Below, piece after piece: positions 33,528-45,400 of a stretch of DNA of 64,000 bases; position 1 is the stretch's first letter, and every line of letters starts with the position of its first letter. The notes under the pieces are model-generated. The model searched no databases. It saw only the letters and a list, made by a program, of their open reading frames with translations, and was not told the origin of the DNA. The stretch comes from Lepidodermella squamata (Eukaryota; Gastrotricha). The translations under genes and the position numbers were made by a program. The stretch covers positions 620,001 to 684,000 of the forward strand of contig JBLDXI010000004.1 of NCBI GenBank assembly GCA_047495785.1. Reading direction: 5' to 3'.

Positions 33528-34376
33528 ATTTTAGATTCAACCTGTTCAGTCTAAACTCCTTAATTTGATCCGATGATCTGAGTTCGTTGGTAGATCAGAG
33601 CTGGAATTATCAACCACATTATCTACAAATGTAAGAAGTACAAATCGAATGGAATGTTTTCGTGCACCGAGATATTTTTTGTCTAAACATTTTCCAATAG
33701 TTTTTATTGACACGTTGAATTGGTTAATCATCATTGTTTATATTTATATGTTTACAAACCGACAAATGACACAGTTGTGAAATTATTAATGTATCTTTTT
33801 CACGATGTAAACCACATGAGCCGGTGAGTAATATCATTAAACGCCCATAAACTTCAGATAGCGAGTTGAGAAGAATATTTCATAACTTCAGCAGCCAACA
33901 TCGTGCATGTCTGGGAAATAGTACCTGACCCGACCTGATACCTGAAATGATTCCGCGATACAGCTACGTTGTCGATCATATTTCTTCGAACATTTCCGGC
34001 GTACAATTGTTATAAGCCGTCCGATGCGATCACGCACGGTCATATTTTTATATCTATAGAGCTAATTGAATTATGAAACTTCTTTCGGCATTGGATCCTG
34101 CTCCTCCCTTCGGTCGTAGTAGGAGCGCCGGGTGAAACCCAGAACTTGAAATTATGGACAGGCTTTTCTTCAGCTTTCGTAAAGGTCTTCCCACAAACTC
34201 ATTTCTTTTTTCCCATGCGTATGCGCGTAAACACATACGCATGAGAAAAAAGCACACAGCCCCCGTTCACAAGCAGGATTTTTCCTGGCCGAAGAGGCCG
34301 CTGAAAAAAGGGCAGGCGGCACGTCGAATCGAACCCTTGCCGACATCGCACACATCGATAATTATATCGACGTGGC
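33528..34376. other. No gene seen
   Basis: AT-rich unique sequence. A short inverted pair, CATGCGTATGCGCGTAAACACATACGCATG, lies near 34214-34244. Confidence 0.4.
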
Positions 34377-34379
34377 TAA

Positions 34380-35181
34380 TGGTGCTTTCACAAATGCGTC
34401 CGACGGTGAAAACTTCGGCTAGCAACTCGCAAACTTCGGTAGAGTGAAGCGAAACGTCGGAGAGCGTTATCAGTGGCACTTCGGACGCGCGCGCGCGGTC
34501 GGGCGCCCGAAGTCTCTATTGTTTAGTCGCCGAAGTTGCTGAAGGTCACGCACTTGAGCGCGCGTGCACACGAGTGGCAGGCTAGGTACCGGGGTCAGGC
34601 AAAAAAATTTCTATTTTAGCGTAAATGCTGAATTCAACTAAATAATGAGACGTGAAATGCGACGCGGATCATAAACATCTAAATTTCATCGAAAAATTAT
34701 GTGATTAAGTAATGTGATTGATTATGTGATCAATTTTTTCTTACCGCACCGAGCTCGGTTTCGCCGGCCTTAGTTTTACGGCGTGCGCGGCTCTTGAAAA
34801 ATTGAAAAATCGGTAAATTTCGAACTCATTTTCATGACTTATCGTAATTCAAGACGGCTTGGGTGTTTTACAGCCAGTCAAGCAGTCAAATGGCCGCACG
34901 AGCGCGCGCGCTTATATCTATTGGTGCGCGCTACAAACTTCGGTTCGGACGCACTTCGGACGGTAGTTTTGGGGGCCTCCGATCCGACGTTCTTTGTTGT
35001 GCGTGCGCGCGCCGCGTCAGACGCGCTATTGTTTGAACTTCGGGCGCGCGGGCCGAAGTGCGTGCGTTTGTGAAAGAAAATCTAAACGTCGGACAACTAT
35101 TACGCTACTTCGGGTGGCTATTACGAAATTTCGGGCGCCGAAAACGTCGGACGCTCGTCGGACGCATTTGTGAAAGCACCA
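34380..35181. mobile_element. 802-bp MITE, PIF/Harbinger-like
   Basis: The ends are TGGTGCTTTCACAAATGCGT and its inverted copy, flanked by TAA on both sides (34377-34379 and 35182-35184). The TIRs are about 27 bp. Subterminal regions are crowded with ACTTCGG and CGTCGGAC words. A 3-bp TWA duplication is typical of PIF/Harbinger elements. Non-coding. Confidence 0.78.
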
Positions 35182-35184
35182 TAA

Positions 35185-36133
35185 GCCGTCAAGCTTAATG
35201 TGTGACTTAATGTGTAGAGGGTGATGACACCAAAGTTATCCCGCACTCGTTGAATAGGTTGCGATTTTTCGTCAGTAAGAGTATGTTATCATACAAGCTC
35301 TGGCCGATAGCCGCTCGTACTGAATTTTATCTGCCGAAGCGTCAGCCGCGTCAATAAAATTTTGACGAGGCGCCAGCCGAGTCCCAAAAAGACGAGGCGT
35401 AGCCGAGGGGGTACGAGCGGCTATTGCAGAGAGCGAGGATGCATAACAATTCGTATACGCATTATACTTCCGTTTTGCAGGTCAACGGTCACACGTGCAC
35501 ACGTGATCAAAACGAGTGATCAAAACACTTGACTTTTAGGTTGTTGCTAGTGTGGTAGTTTCGTCATTTCGTCATTTCGTCATTTCGTTACCATGAAAAA
35601 AAACATTTGGTTAGACATGGATCCACTCAGCTCCGAGCGCGAAAGCTGGCCTTCGCCCTCGTCTTTCTGTATGGGTCACATTCACCGAAATTTAGGACCG
35701 AGTAGGTTGTTGTCACGAAATTTATTAGTAGTTCGTTTCTTTTCCGAGAGCTAAAATTGAACATGGGCCCTGTGCTTAATTACAACTACGACTACAAACT
35801 TTAAACGTCATTGTTTTGAAGCAATACGAATTTGAATTGAATGAAATAGGAATTGAGCGACTTTGCCAAAAAACGAATTACTTGTCACCTATCACCTTGA
35901 AGTGGATGTAAACAAGCCTAAATCCGAGTTATTCAACGACGTTAACGATATGTGGGGAATGATAACCTCATTTCAAAACGAAGAGACCATAATATAATAC
36001 AGTGGATGAGATTCAGACAAAATGAACAATGACCTATCTTTTCAGTTATAGCGCGGATAGGGTGTATATTTTCATATTGCCCCAGCCCCATGATCCCTGG
36101 CTATGTTATTTTTGAAATGGCAAGTCTTCGAAA
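35185..36133. other. Unique spacer with short repeats
   Basis: TTTCGTCA is repeated at about 35563-35590. An inverted pair, ATAGCCGCTCGTAC and GTACGAGCGGCTAT, spans 35308-35424. No gene is seen. Confidence 0.45.
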
Positions 36134-36135
36134 TA

Positions 36136-36942
36136 CCGTATTGCTGCAAATACTAACCCGGGCTTATGCAAAGGTGGAAGGCCGAAAATCACCCAAAACT
36201 GGGCTTCTATTTGAGGGTGGGGTTATACAACTAGAGTTTCCGAAATTTCCAAGGACTTTGTTCATCAAACCATGAAATTGTCAAAATGTTCCTCATAAGA
36301 TGCTTTAAAACCCTGAGCGCAAGCGCCGGAAAGGCTCAGCGTGACGTCTTCGTGTGCGGATTAACGCCACTCACGTATTTGTTTATCTCCGCACTTCAGT
36401 GAGGCCTCGGAGTCGCTACGACACTGTGCGGCGTAATCAAGTAACTCCTTGGGGCTAGCTGTCCTTCATCACCTGCGGGTTAAGGCCTTCCACCCGGCTT
36501 TAACCCGGGTTATTAAACGAGGGTGGGGTTATGTATCTGGCTCATCAATTTGCCTGGGTTATAATAATTAATCATTTCTTTTTCAAAGCGAACTTTGAGG
36601 ACTAGAAGGGCATGCCGCTTACTCTAACCCTAGGTCTTAACGTAAGTGAGTAGGATGAACATTTCCGTAAGACGGATTTCGACTGGTGCAGTCTAGCTGA
36701 CACTCCCAGCCTACCAATTTTCTATTTTGTAAAGCGATGGATTGGTAAAACCACCGCGGGGCCGAGGGGGGACTCGATCCTGGTTCCGTCACTAGGACTT
36801 GAACCCAGTCCCGAGCGATATCCCCTCTGATACACAGTAGCTCAACGACCCAACTGAGCCACCGTGCCTCCCTTCAATTTCTTCAATTATTAAATGAGGT
36901 GGGTTACTAAACGAGCGTGGGTCAGTATTTGCAGCAATACGG
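36136..36942. mobile_element. TA-flanked MITE carrying a SINE
   Basis: The ends are CCGTATTGCTGCAAATACT and its inverse, with TA on each side. The internal word AACGAGGGTGGGGTTA recurs. The ends resemble those of the 26819-27375 MITE (CCGTATT). The SINE at 36552-36872 lies inside. Confidence 0.78.
36552..36872 (-). repeat. tRNA-derived SINE
   Basis: On the minus strand the head reads GGAGGCACGGTGGCTCAGTTG, with an A-box-like GTGGCTCAGTTGG and, about 50 bp later, GGTTCAAGTCC, a good RNA polymerase III B box. The body extends to an AT-rich tail. A second copy at 51262-52563 shares the body, including TTGGTAAAACCACCGCGGGG. Confidence 0.75.
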
Positions 36943-37410
36943 TAATCGACTTTTTAAAAAATAAGTTGGAAGATCTTTGCCAAAAGGCTTCTTTCTTTCT
37001 TTCTTTTTACAATAAAACGGGGAGCCTTTTAGCCACTGATGTTCTTCTTGAATTCAAAATAATCAGTAATCAGCATTTACCACAGAATAAGCTAATAACA
37101 ACGATTAGCCACGCCTACTTATGTATACCTATTTTAATGAGAATAATGAAAATTTCTACTATGATGGCAGAGCGCATATTCGCTACCAGTACTTTTGGCT
37201 TGCGTTATTTTCGGACGAAATTTTATGGAATTTTGATCGCGGATTAGACCTATCAATTACTGAAAACCGCATCGAAAAATTTCTGATTGTTATCGAGTAA
37301 TCGGAAGAATTCGGAGAAATAAATGTGCCTACTCATCGCTATTTTTGTGTGCACACGGCATTTTATTGAAGGTGTGCGGGTCAAGTGCGCGCGTGCGCGG
37401 CTTCAGACAA

Positions 37411-37460
37411 GCGGACGGACGGACAGACGGACAGACAGACGGACGGGCAGACGGACGGAC
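37411..37460. repeat. Tetranucleotide microsatellite (GGAC/AGAC)
   Basis: Imperfect run of GGAC and AGAC units. Confidence 0.9.
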
Positions 37461-37935
37461 ATTTCTGACTGTATAGTACCGGGTTTCACCCGGCATTGCT
37501 TAGCTGGCTTCTTGTTACCAAACTCATAACTGCATTGTGTCCTGTAAATCAAGATCTGGAGATCTGGCGACAGATTTGAGTTATTTAATAATTTTTCTGT
37601 TATCATTTACTTACCTATTCTGTTATCCGCAGAATCAGCGATTTCTAAAGCAATGGCGAATGAAAACTGGGAATTGCTCTCCGATTTCGTTCGAAATATT
37701 CGAGCGAAACGGCGTGAGATTCGAATGCAGATGTGTCTCGAGTTGTGGAAGTCAAGAAATATCTGCGGTGGAAAGCTAACATTACATTTCACAGCAAATT
37801 TATGCTCGCAAAATGATGAACACTGGATTATTCAGAGACTAACGAATCAGTCTTTTGACGATCAGGTTTTTTTAAATTTATCAATAAACTAATTCGGTAA
37901 CAAATTCGCTTTACAAATAGAAATGCTTTCCTTTC

Positions 37936-38070
37936 GGGTCAATACATATAAAATTCGATTAATATAAAGAAAGTACTACACTAATAAAGGAAAAAGTACG
38001 TAGCAAGAACATTTTCTATTATTAGTGTAGTACTTTCTTTATATTAATCGAATTTTATATGTATTGACCC
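37936..38070. repeat. Perfect 51-bp inverted repeat (hairpin or small MITE)
   Basis: Bases 37936-37986 and 38020-38070 are exact inverted copies starting GGGTCAATACATATAAAATT, separated by 33 bp. No clear target duplication. The perfect arms imply a recent origin. Confidence 0.85.
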
Positions 38071-38661
38071 TTCCTACGCAAATCGCAGTTCAGAGCAACT
38101 TCATCGCTCACCTTTGAATGGCAATAGTCATAATCAAAGTGGCAGGTAGAGATGCCAATCTTGTACCCTTTCAATGAAATATTCAGTGAATCAACCCAAT
38201 CGACATCAAAAAACCCATCTTGCCAAATGCTCGGCGACATGCATGCAATTTGCTCGGATAAAGTGGTGGTGGAATCTTAGTGAAGATATCGTAGGTTGAA
38301 GCTCTCGGACGAAAACTAACCTACCAGTTATTCAACGACGCTGGCGAAATGCCCTCTATGACGTCCATGAATCAGGCTGTTGGCTATACCTTGATGTTCT
38401 AATCCAGATTTCTTTAGATCAATTCATTCTTGGATTCAGTTATTTGTTTCGAAATTTCGCAGCATTTCAGTAATCAGTCTGATGCGGACATGACTATCAT
38501 CTCATACAGGGTGTTCGCGTAGTAATACTCTGGCTATTTTTAGTAAAGAACAAAGTCCAAGATAAAAATAGGCTAACTAACGACGCAGCGTGGCGCGATT
38601 TTTTTTGTTCTGCAACGGCCTCAAAATCGGTCATTCAGTCGATTTTTATTTTCCTTTAAAG

Positions 38662-39083
38662 ATGCCCCGCTATCGACGGTATACAGCTGTTCAACGTGCT
38701 GAAATAATGGAATGGTACTTCACCAATAACAAAAATGCCCATGAAGTCGAGAGAATTTATAAAGCTACATATCCGGGCTCCACCATTTCACATCATACAA
38801 TTCTCTATCAGGTTAGCAAATTCCGTAGAACAGGTGATTTGAAAGATCACAAGCAGCCCGGTCGTGTTGTGATCTTTCAAATCACTCCTGAAAACGAAGA
38901 CATTGTTTTGAAATTCATCGAAACAAATCCAAAATATTCTTTGACGGATATGGCGCGTTCAATGCCTATTGGTAGAACCTCCACCACAAAATACTATCTT
39001 TGAATAACTTTCATCCTTACAAGCTAGTTTTCACTCAGGCTCTTCAAGCCGAAGACTATCAAAAGCGGCTAAATTGCGGCTAA
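38662..39083 (+). pseudogene. HTH (DUF4817-like) part of a mariner-type transposase
   Basis: From ATG 38662 (MPRYRRYTAVQRAEIMEWYF) the frame encodes a helix-turn-helix DNA-binding region and then a second HTH-like segment (IETNPKYSLTDMARSM). It stops at 39003. The adjacent frame continues with FHPYKLVFTQALQ and EDYQKRLNCG before another stop. These match the linker just before the catalytic domain in this transposase group. A frameshift therefore splits the DNA-binding region, and the DDE/D domain has been deleted. The relic might still bind the TIRs, but it cannot catalyse transposition. Confidence 0.8.
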
Positions 39084-39300
39084 ATTCAACGGATATGTAA
39101 ACAAACGGATATGTAAACAAAACAAACAGGCTATCACACCTGCAATGTTGCGTAACGTGCGAAAGAATTGGATAAAAAGACTTCGGATGTGCAAGTCAGT
39201 GGAAACAATTTTGAGCAGTTCTTGTGAGCTTTATTTGTTCAAAACCTTCATCATCAAAGCAATCATAACTCTTCGAAGAAATAAAAAACGAGGGAGATGT

Positions 39301-39712
39301 TCATTTTTCTTGTGCGAGTTGTTTTCTTAATTCTTTGATGCGCTGTTCCGATCGAATTTTGCGGTAAAGACGTTGGGCTTTCGAAACAACCTGTTCTTCA
39401 GTGCGACCCGGAAAACGCAACATGAACCATTTATCACGTTTCTCGTACCGCCGGAGACGGCCTATTGTAGGATATGCGTGGGCCTTGACACAAGCGTCAA
39501 CAAAAACGTTCAACTCGGTTGTTTCTTCGTCACCCCATGAATTGGTCGAGGAAATTACTACAATAATAAAGTGTTTCAGTTATTTTACGAAAAATTGTTA
39601 AAAAAACCTTACGAAGATCAGCTGCTTCTACGGGATCGTCAATAAGACCGGGTCCCGGGGGAACCATAAGGACAGGCTCAGGCTCAGCAGGTTGAGCTTT
39701 TTTAGGACCCAT
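39301..39712 (-). CDS. Two-exon SANT/Myb-like protein inside the mariner-like element
   Basis: Exon 1 (39613-39712) starts MGPKKAQPAEPEP, a Pro-rich head. A 55-bp intron (39558-39612, GTAAGG...TTGTAG) joins in phase 1 to exon 2 (39301-39557). Total coding length is 357 bases, 118 residues plus stop, open throughout. Exon 2 has SWGDEETTELNVFVDAC and RTEEQVVSKAQRLYRK, reminiscent of a SANT/Myb-like trihelical DNA-binding fold, then a basic coiled-coil-like tail with repeated Lys, Arg and Gln. It lies between the TIRs, convergent with the broken transposase. A second DNA-binding gene is unusual for a mariner-type element. It could be captured host sequence. The SANT assignment is by eye and tentative. 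Confidence 0.55.
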
Positions 39713-39948
39713 GATTCCAGATCTTTATCTTCCAAAAATGTTCGAGGAACTGAATTAAATTTTCAGCAGTTTTGAGGGCTTAAATACATCCATCTGATCG
39801 GCAGATCGCACGGATCGCGCAGATCGATTGGGTCTTGCCAACGTTTTTTTCATTGATTTTTCCCTGTCACGTCGATGGCTTGACCTCATTAGTGATAACT
39901 TTTTTTTATTCTATTTTGGTCGGAGTATTACTACGCGAACACCCTGTA

Positions 39949-40721
39949 TTTCTGTGGTCGCATTTCTGAAAATATTCTTGCAATAAAATCACCACCATCC
40001 TCCTACGAACGAGCGAACTGCGGCGCAACAAAGCCTACGATTCATTTTCCAAACAGTCATTGACAATGAATGGTTGATATGCCACCACGGTCCTATCGAT
40101 TATCGGCGCCTGGATTATTGATGAGGGAAGACGTGAAAGCTGGAAGTATTGGAATGGAAGTCATAACCACCTCCAGAATGTCCTGAAGCCATGGTCTCAT
40201 AATTAAATGAGGCCATGAAACAATCTTTTGTAGCCAATAGCCAATAACTAAAATCCCCGGAATAGGCCTGAAGTCGAATACATACAGTGCTCCCTCGATA
40301 ACTGCACCCTAGATTATTGCAATTCCCTAGCAAACTGCCAGCCAAAAACCGGTCCCGCATTTTAAATTTATTTCAAAATTTATTTTATAATTAAAAATAA
40401 TTACAGTCGCAGGTTACACAAGGTTACAGCTGTGCATTGAAGCGAGACGGTGGAACAATTTATAGGTTTATTTTCATTTGAAGCAACAAGAAAACATTTG
40501 TAATTACTTCTCACCTTAAATTGTCGATGGGAAGGCATCCTAGCTTACTTCATGCTCACTTTACTCTTATTGGGCCTGATCCCAAAAGTACCGCCAAAGA
40601 ACCACCAATCCTCTGTAAATGTAATTACTGCCCATTTCATTCAAGTTAAGAATTATAATTTGAGAAAATTAACAAACTTGGACTACCCTAAAATTGGGCC
40701 GAGAAAATAAAATCCAATATA
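39949..40721. other. No gene seen; half of a Tigger-like end
   Basis: CAGTGCTCCCTCGATAACTG at about 40287-40306 matches the end of the 13309-13493 MITE, without a partner nearby. The rest is unique AT-rich sequence. Confidence 0.45.
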
Positions 40722-41662
40722 CCGTCAGTTGGGGCTATCCGGACGGCGAAAAAAAATTACCCCCTGATTTTTTTGCATTTTTACACGTTTCAGAAGGTCC
40801 TGATTCCAATGGAACCAGGATTCCGAATAGCCCCACGGATGGGGCTATTCGGACAGGTGTGGGGCTATTAATGATACATAAATATTCAATTCAAATGTTA
40901 CTAATATGCTGTGTTCAGTGGTCGAGTGGCTTGGGATGTGCTTCTAGAAAGCATAGCAAGTACGAAAGCAGGGTTCGAGTCCACGCCGCGGAGCAATTTT
41001 TTTCCGCAAAATTTTTTTATTATTATTTTTGATGCCCAAGAATTTGATTAAACTAAAACACTGATTTTTAGTTGAATTATTTGTCAATTATAGTCGTAAT
41101 TAATTAATTGGCACTGTCGTATGACACCAGTAAATTCGTCTTCTGCAGCCTTTCCAGCTCATTCAAAAATTATAATGGAAATGAAGTTAAAGTCCGCATT
41201 AATCAGTAAGAAACTTGTGAAGAACGCAGTTCATTAGCATATTCAAATGGCAGACCGAATAGCCCCACAACATCATTTTTTCGTGGGGCTAAAAGGACGC
41301 AATTAATTAGACAAAAGTACGAGTCGGATCGGGGCGTTTTTAATTTTCATGGGTGCCCTAGCGTCTGTAGATTCAGGAAAAATTGGGCGCAGGTCCAGCA
41401 AAATTCTCTTCGGGTCCAGGTAATTCAACGCAGAACAGTGCTTAAACTGAGTCAAACTTACACCTGAAAGGTAAGGCCATATCTTTACAACCACTTACTC
41501 TCAGGCCATGAAATTTTTATAGCATATGGGTCATCTTTCCACCTAACTCCGTGCAAAATTTCACTGCTAACGGCCGGGTAGTTTTTGAGCCATGCTCATT
41601 CTCCCGTTTTCATGAACATTCGTCCGAATAGCCCCACTGACCCAGATTACCCCAAGTGACGG
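40722..41662. mobile_element. 941-bp TA-flanked MITE with tRNA-like insert
   Basis: The ends are CCGTCAGTTGGGGCTAT and, inverted, CCGTCACTTGGGG, flanked by TA. The words GGGGCTATTCGGAC and CGAATAGCCCCAC recur near both ends and inside. Non-coding apart from a tRNA-like stretch at 40920-41000. Confidence 0.75.
40920..41000 (+). other. tRNA-like sequence (A and B boxes)
   Basis: TGGTCGAGTGGC (A-box-like) and GGTTCGAGTCC (B-box-like) lie about 50 bp apart, as in a Ser/Leu-type tRNA with a long variable region. The flanking acceptor stem does not pair well. It is likely a tRNA relic or SINE head, not a working tRNA. Confidence 0.35.
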
Positions 41663-42118
41663 TATGGCAGTAAATTTTGAGCGTAAATTGCGTGGGAATG
41701 AAATTTTGAAAATAGGCAGAATTTGTATTTTCCGTATTTTATTATAGCAATTAATTCTTCATTTTTTCAAGTCGTCAAATAAACGAAAATTTTCATCAAT
41801 AATTCAAATTTTCTCATTTTTCGCCGCAATTTTTCTTGGGCCAAATAGGCAGGATTTCCTACATCTAATAAGCAATTAATTTTTGTTAAGTAGCTAATAT
41901 TATGAAAATTTAGTTTTTCAATCTAAAAATTCGCAAAAATGTGGTACATGCCTGCCATTGGCTTTCGCCGAATGTTTATAAAGGCAAAGCAATTTTTTTT
42001 AAATTGTTGAGAAATTGAAAAGCTTGAAATACTTAAAAAATTCATCGAAATTCATTTTGAGATTTGACGAAGTTGAATAAAATAATTGTTTGCTTATTTC
42101 AAAACGACACCTTAATAA

Positions 42119-42401
42119 TTGGCAAATTGGGTCATTATTGACGTTCCACAGCTTGCCAACCGAATCGATATCAACCAGAGAGCAGATGGGTTGTCTTTCG
42201 CGTTAGCCAACCAGTGTCAAGCGCCACCTGTCCCACGAAGAACCGCCTACCAAATTACGCCTCTTGTCACAAGTTTCGTACAACAAAAAGAGGTGGACAA
42301 GCAGTTCGTTCGAGGTATGGTCTCTGCGAGGCTGCCTTTCAGAATTGTTGAAGATTAAGAATTTCGCAAGTTGGCCGAAATGATGGGGTACTGCCTGCCT
42401 T
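42119..42401 (+). pseudogene. hAT transposase relic, 5' part
   Basis: The frame reads through ITPLVTSFVQQKEVDKQFVRG, ARLPFRIVED, a stop, then EFRKLAEMMGYCLPSR. The LPF..VE...F..L....LPSR series is characteristic of hAT transposases. No BED zinc finger is visible upstream. The sequence is cut at 42402 by another transposon, and the continuation is at 47472. Confidence 0.75.
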
Positions 42402-45400
42402 CCCGGACAAAAAAGTGTGAGTAAATTAACATTGTAAATTCCTGTATTCTTGTGTAAATTGCAGTTTATTTTGGTATTTTCATGTAAGCAGATCAGGAAC
42501 CAGCTCAGCGATCCGGAATTAAGCGTTGTAAAACAGGGTTTGTCCATTTTCGGCTGAGGAAACTCATGGAAATTCGTGTAATCCCTGAAATTCGGTCATG
42601 TAAACTCATGGATTTCCGTCCTTCAGTTATTTCTTCGATGTATTTCAATGGAAGCTGAACGATTTTTCGACTGGAATATCTTCACATGATTTTACATCCG
42701 GAAAAAGACGTTGTATTCTCATGTAGGAAGATCGATTGAACAAAAAATAAATAAATTTTGGAAATTCAGCCGATAATACCCTCATTTTACTGCTCGAATT
42801 TTCAAGTCCGAGCCGCAATTGACTTTACATGAAATTACACGATCGGAAATTTCATGGAATTGCATAGAAATTTCTGCTCTTTCTATTTCGGGAGAAACCG
42901 AGGGGTTACACGAAAATACACGGAGTTTAAATGATGTATACTGGCAATTTTTTGCTCAATAAACCACCGTGTAAATTCATGTAGACAGATTTTATAATAA
43001 AGAATCGAGAAATAATGAAATTGTTGATTAAAATTTAGGTATTTTTCGCAAAAAACGAAGTTACGTGATTTCAGTCTTAATGATGCAAAAATGTTGGAAA
43101 AAATCGGCGAGGTTGAATTGTAGCGGATGTTTTATTTACGCCAAACGGTGAGATCGTGAAAATGACGCAGTTTGGAATTGAGCGCGAAAATTCGAAACAA
43201 ACGTTCTTTCGCGTGAAGCCTTTGCTTCAGGAATTCAGAAATATTTGAAAATGCTTTCCTTCCAAGTTTTAGCTTATTTTTGTACAGAATCGTGCAAATT
43301 TCGCTGTGTTTGCTTTATTTTCGCGTGCTTCATTTCGAATTTTTTGGGATTTTTAGAAATTTCAGAAATTTATCAAAATTTCAAAATTCAGAGGAAAATT
43401 CAGGAATTGAATTTGGGTCCTCCTGTTAGCGGAACCAAATTTTGGACTTTTCTAGTGGCCTGAAATCGCTTTTCGGATATTTATTTCATGTCAAGATTGG
43501 CCACAATAATTTGTTAAATATTCATCCACTGCGAATTTTTTATATGTCATGGAATTGATTTGTCTGAGCTATTTTTCGCCATTTTAAAGCGGTGTCTTTG
43601 GTGACCGATAATTGCTTTCAAATGTACCAAAAATCATCTTTATGGGTGTAAATTAATTGCTGAAATTATATATATTTATTTCAAGCCATCGCGCTTCATC
43701 CAAATCTCGAAGTAGGTTGCGCATTTAGTGATCAACAAGATCCCTCAAGGTCGACTAAAATTTAAAATTAAAATAGAAATTTCAGAAGATTAAAAACAGC
43801 TCAACATTATTTTCTTATTACGCAACAGTTAAGTTTAGCAATGATGTACTTTATGCCAAAACTTGGGACTAAATTAGAGATAAATTTGGAGAAAAATAAA
43901 CCGGAAAATTCAGAGAAAATAAATTTCGAAAAAAGGAATGTTTAGAAGTAATGTATGCTTTTTGGGAAATATTTAGCTATACATATTTGTGCGAACATAT
44001 TTTTGGTGTAAAAATATCATAGGAAGAATGAAAAATGCCAAAGAATGCCACGTTTCTCCAACTTTGAAGGCGCATAGATTCGAGTTCTAAAAATGAAGGT
44101 GCACGTGACCAAGCCGGCATTTCAAGCCTAATTGTAAATATCGAAATTGAAACTCGATACTCAAACGCTTTGCCAATGGATAAATTTTCGAGAAAAAAAT
44201 TCTTTAATTTTTCGTTATAATTTAATAGCATTGAAGACGTAGCGTTTCGATAAGATTCTACTTGCACGCAGAAAATGTACAAGCCGCTGAATAATTTATA
44301 CGTCATGGAAAGGTTCCCTTGAAAATGATAAATGAGAAGGATCGATAATGTGAAAAAATTGAATTAAAAACAATTTTAAATAAAGCGTGGCCTTGTGTTA
44401 CGTGTCATCTGGCACGTGAGGCTTAGGACAAACTTAGCGGAATGAGGGCCACACAGTCATTCGCTATTTGTTCGTCGTTTGAAATCAGGTCAATTTTTTA
44501 TTACATGCTGCTCGATGTTTCATTGAACAAACTGGCCGGCCTCGTTTCGATTCCGAGGTGCCAAGTCAAAGGTGAACAGGTAAAGCAATTTATTCTCGAG
44601 ATTCTTTTACTGCCCGCTATGGTCGTTGTTTATATTGGCCGCGCCAGATCAAGCCCTTTCGCCTATTCGATATTCAATCTCACGGGAACATTTCCGCGTG
44701 TATTCCAGCTTGTCGATGCCAATTTAATTATTCTACCTAGTAAGTGATAATTTCGCCAGGTAAATGACTAAAACTAAATACAACGTAGATAGTAGGTAGA
44801 AGTCGTATGGAATTTAAAAAGCCCATCCATGTAATTAGCAGTTTATTTTGGACACCTTTTTGCCTCGATTTTTAAAATTTGCCATCGCCATCGTAGCTGC
44901 TTAGGCCTTAAATATTTCTGAAGTTTTACCCCGGTATTATTTTTCAGGATTTTTAATTTATAAAACTTGAAATTATGAGGATACATAGGGTGTAGTGATC
45001 GAAGCTTTTTTAGTTAAGGAAATCTCATCGCCGCTAAATTATGCTTATCGTTAAAATTAATTAAATTTTAAGAATAGAGATGATTAAAGAATTAAAGAGA
45101 ATTTTATCCCAGACTTTTAAAGCCATTCCAATTTTTGCGTTGCCTGCTACACAGTTATATGCAATATACCATTTAACTGGACAATTTCTGAAGAATTATG
45201 AATTATTTGCTGAGTTGTGATAACATGAAGCTACGACCAAAATTATTTTTGTGTTTAAGGATGAGAAACTAATTTTTAAGGAGTAAAATAGACTGGATGA
45301 CTACACACATAATGTTGTTAGAAGTCGTTAGTTTGAGACGACATTGGGAAAGGTGAGGCATTAATTTCAATGGCTTTGCCCCACGCCTATGCAGCAAAGC

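Larger units (their letters stand above)
38507..39946. mobile_element. 1.44-kb mariner-like element with two genes
   Basis: The TIRs start CAGGGTGTTCGCGTAGTAAT and are flanked by TA (38505-38506 and 39947-39948). Inside are a plus-strand HTH transposase relic and a minus-strand two-exon gene, arranged tail to tail. A MITE with near-identical ends lies at 58504-58619. The catalytic transposase domain is gone. Confidence 0.85.

Noticed and set aside
37653-37892. A 79-residue frame starting MANENWELL
   Set aside because: No signal peptide, domain or splice support; codon pattern unremarkable in AT-rich DNA. Left unannotated.
38055-38240. A minus-strand frame with several Cys (STCHFDYDYCHSK)
   Set aside because: It overlaps the end of the 51-bp inverted repeat, has no signal peptide and does not match the four-Cys spacing.
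40920-41000. A working tRNA gene
   Set aside because: A and B boxes are visible but the acceptor and T stems do not pair well, and it sits inside a MITE.
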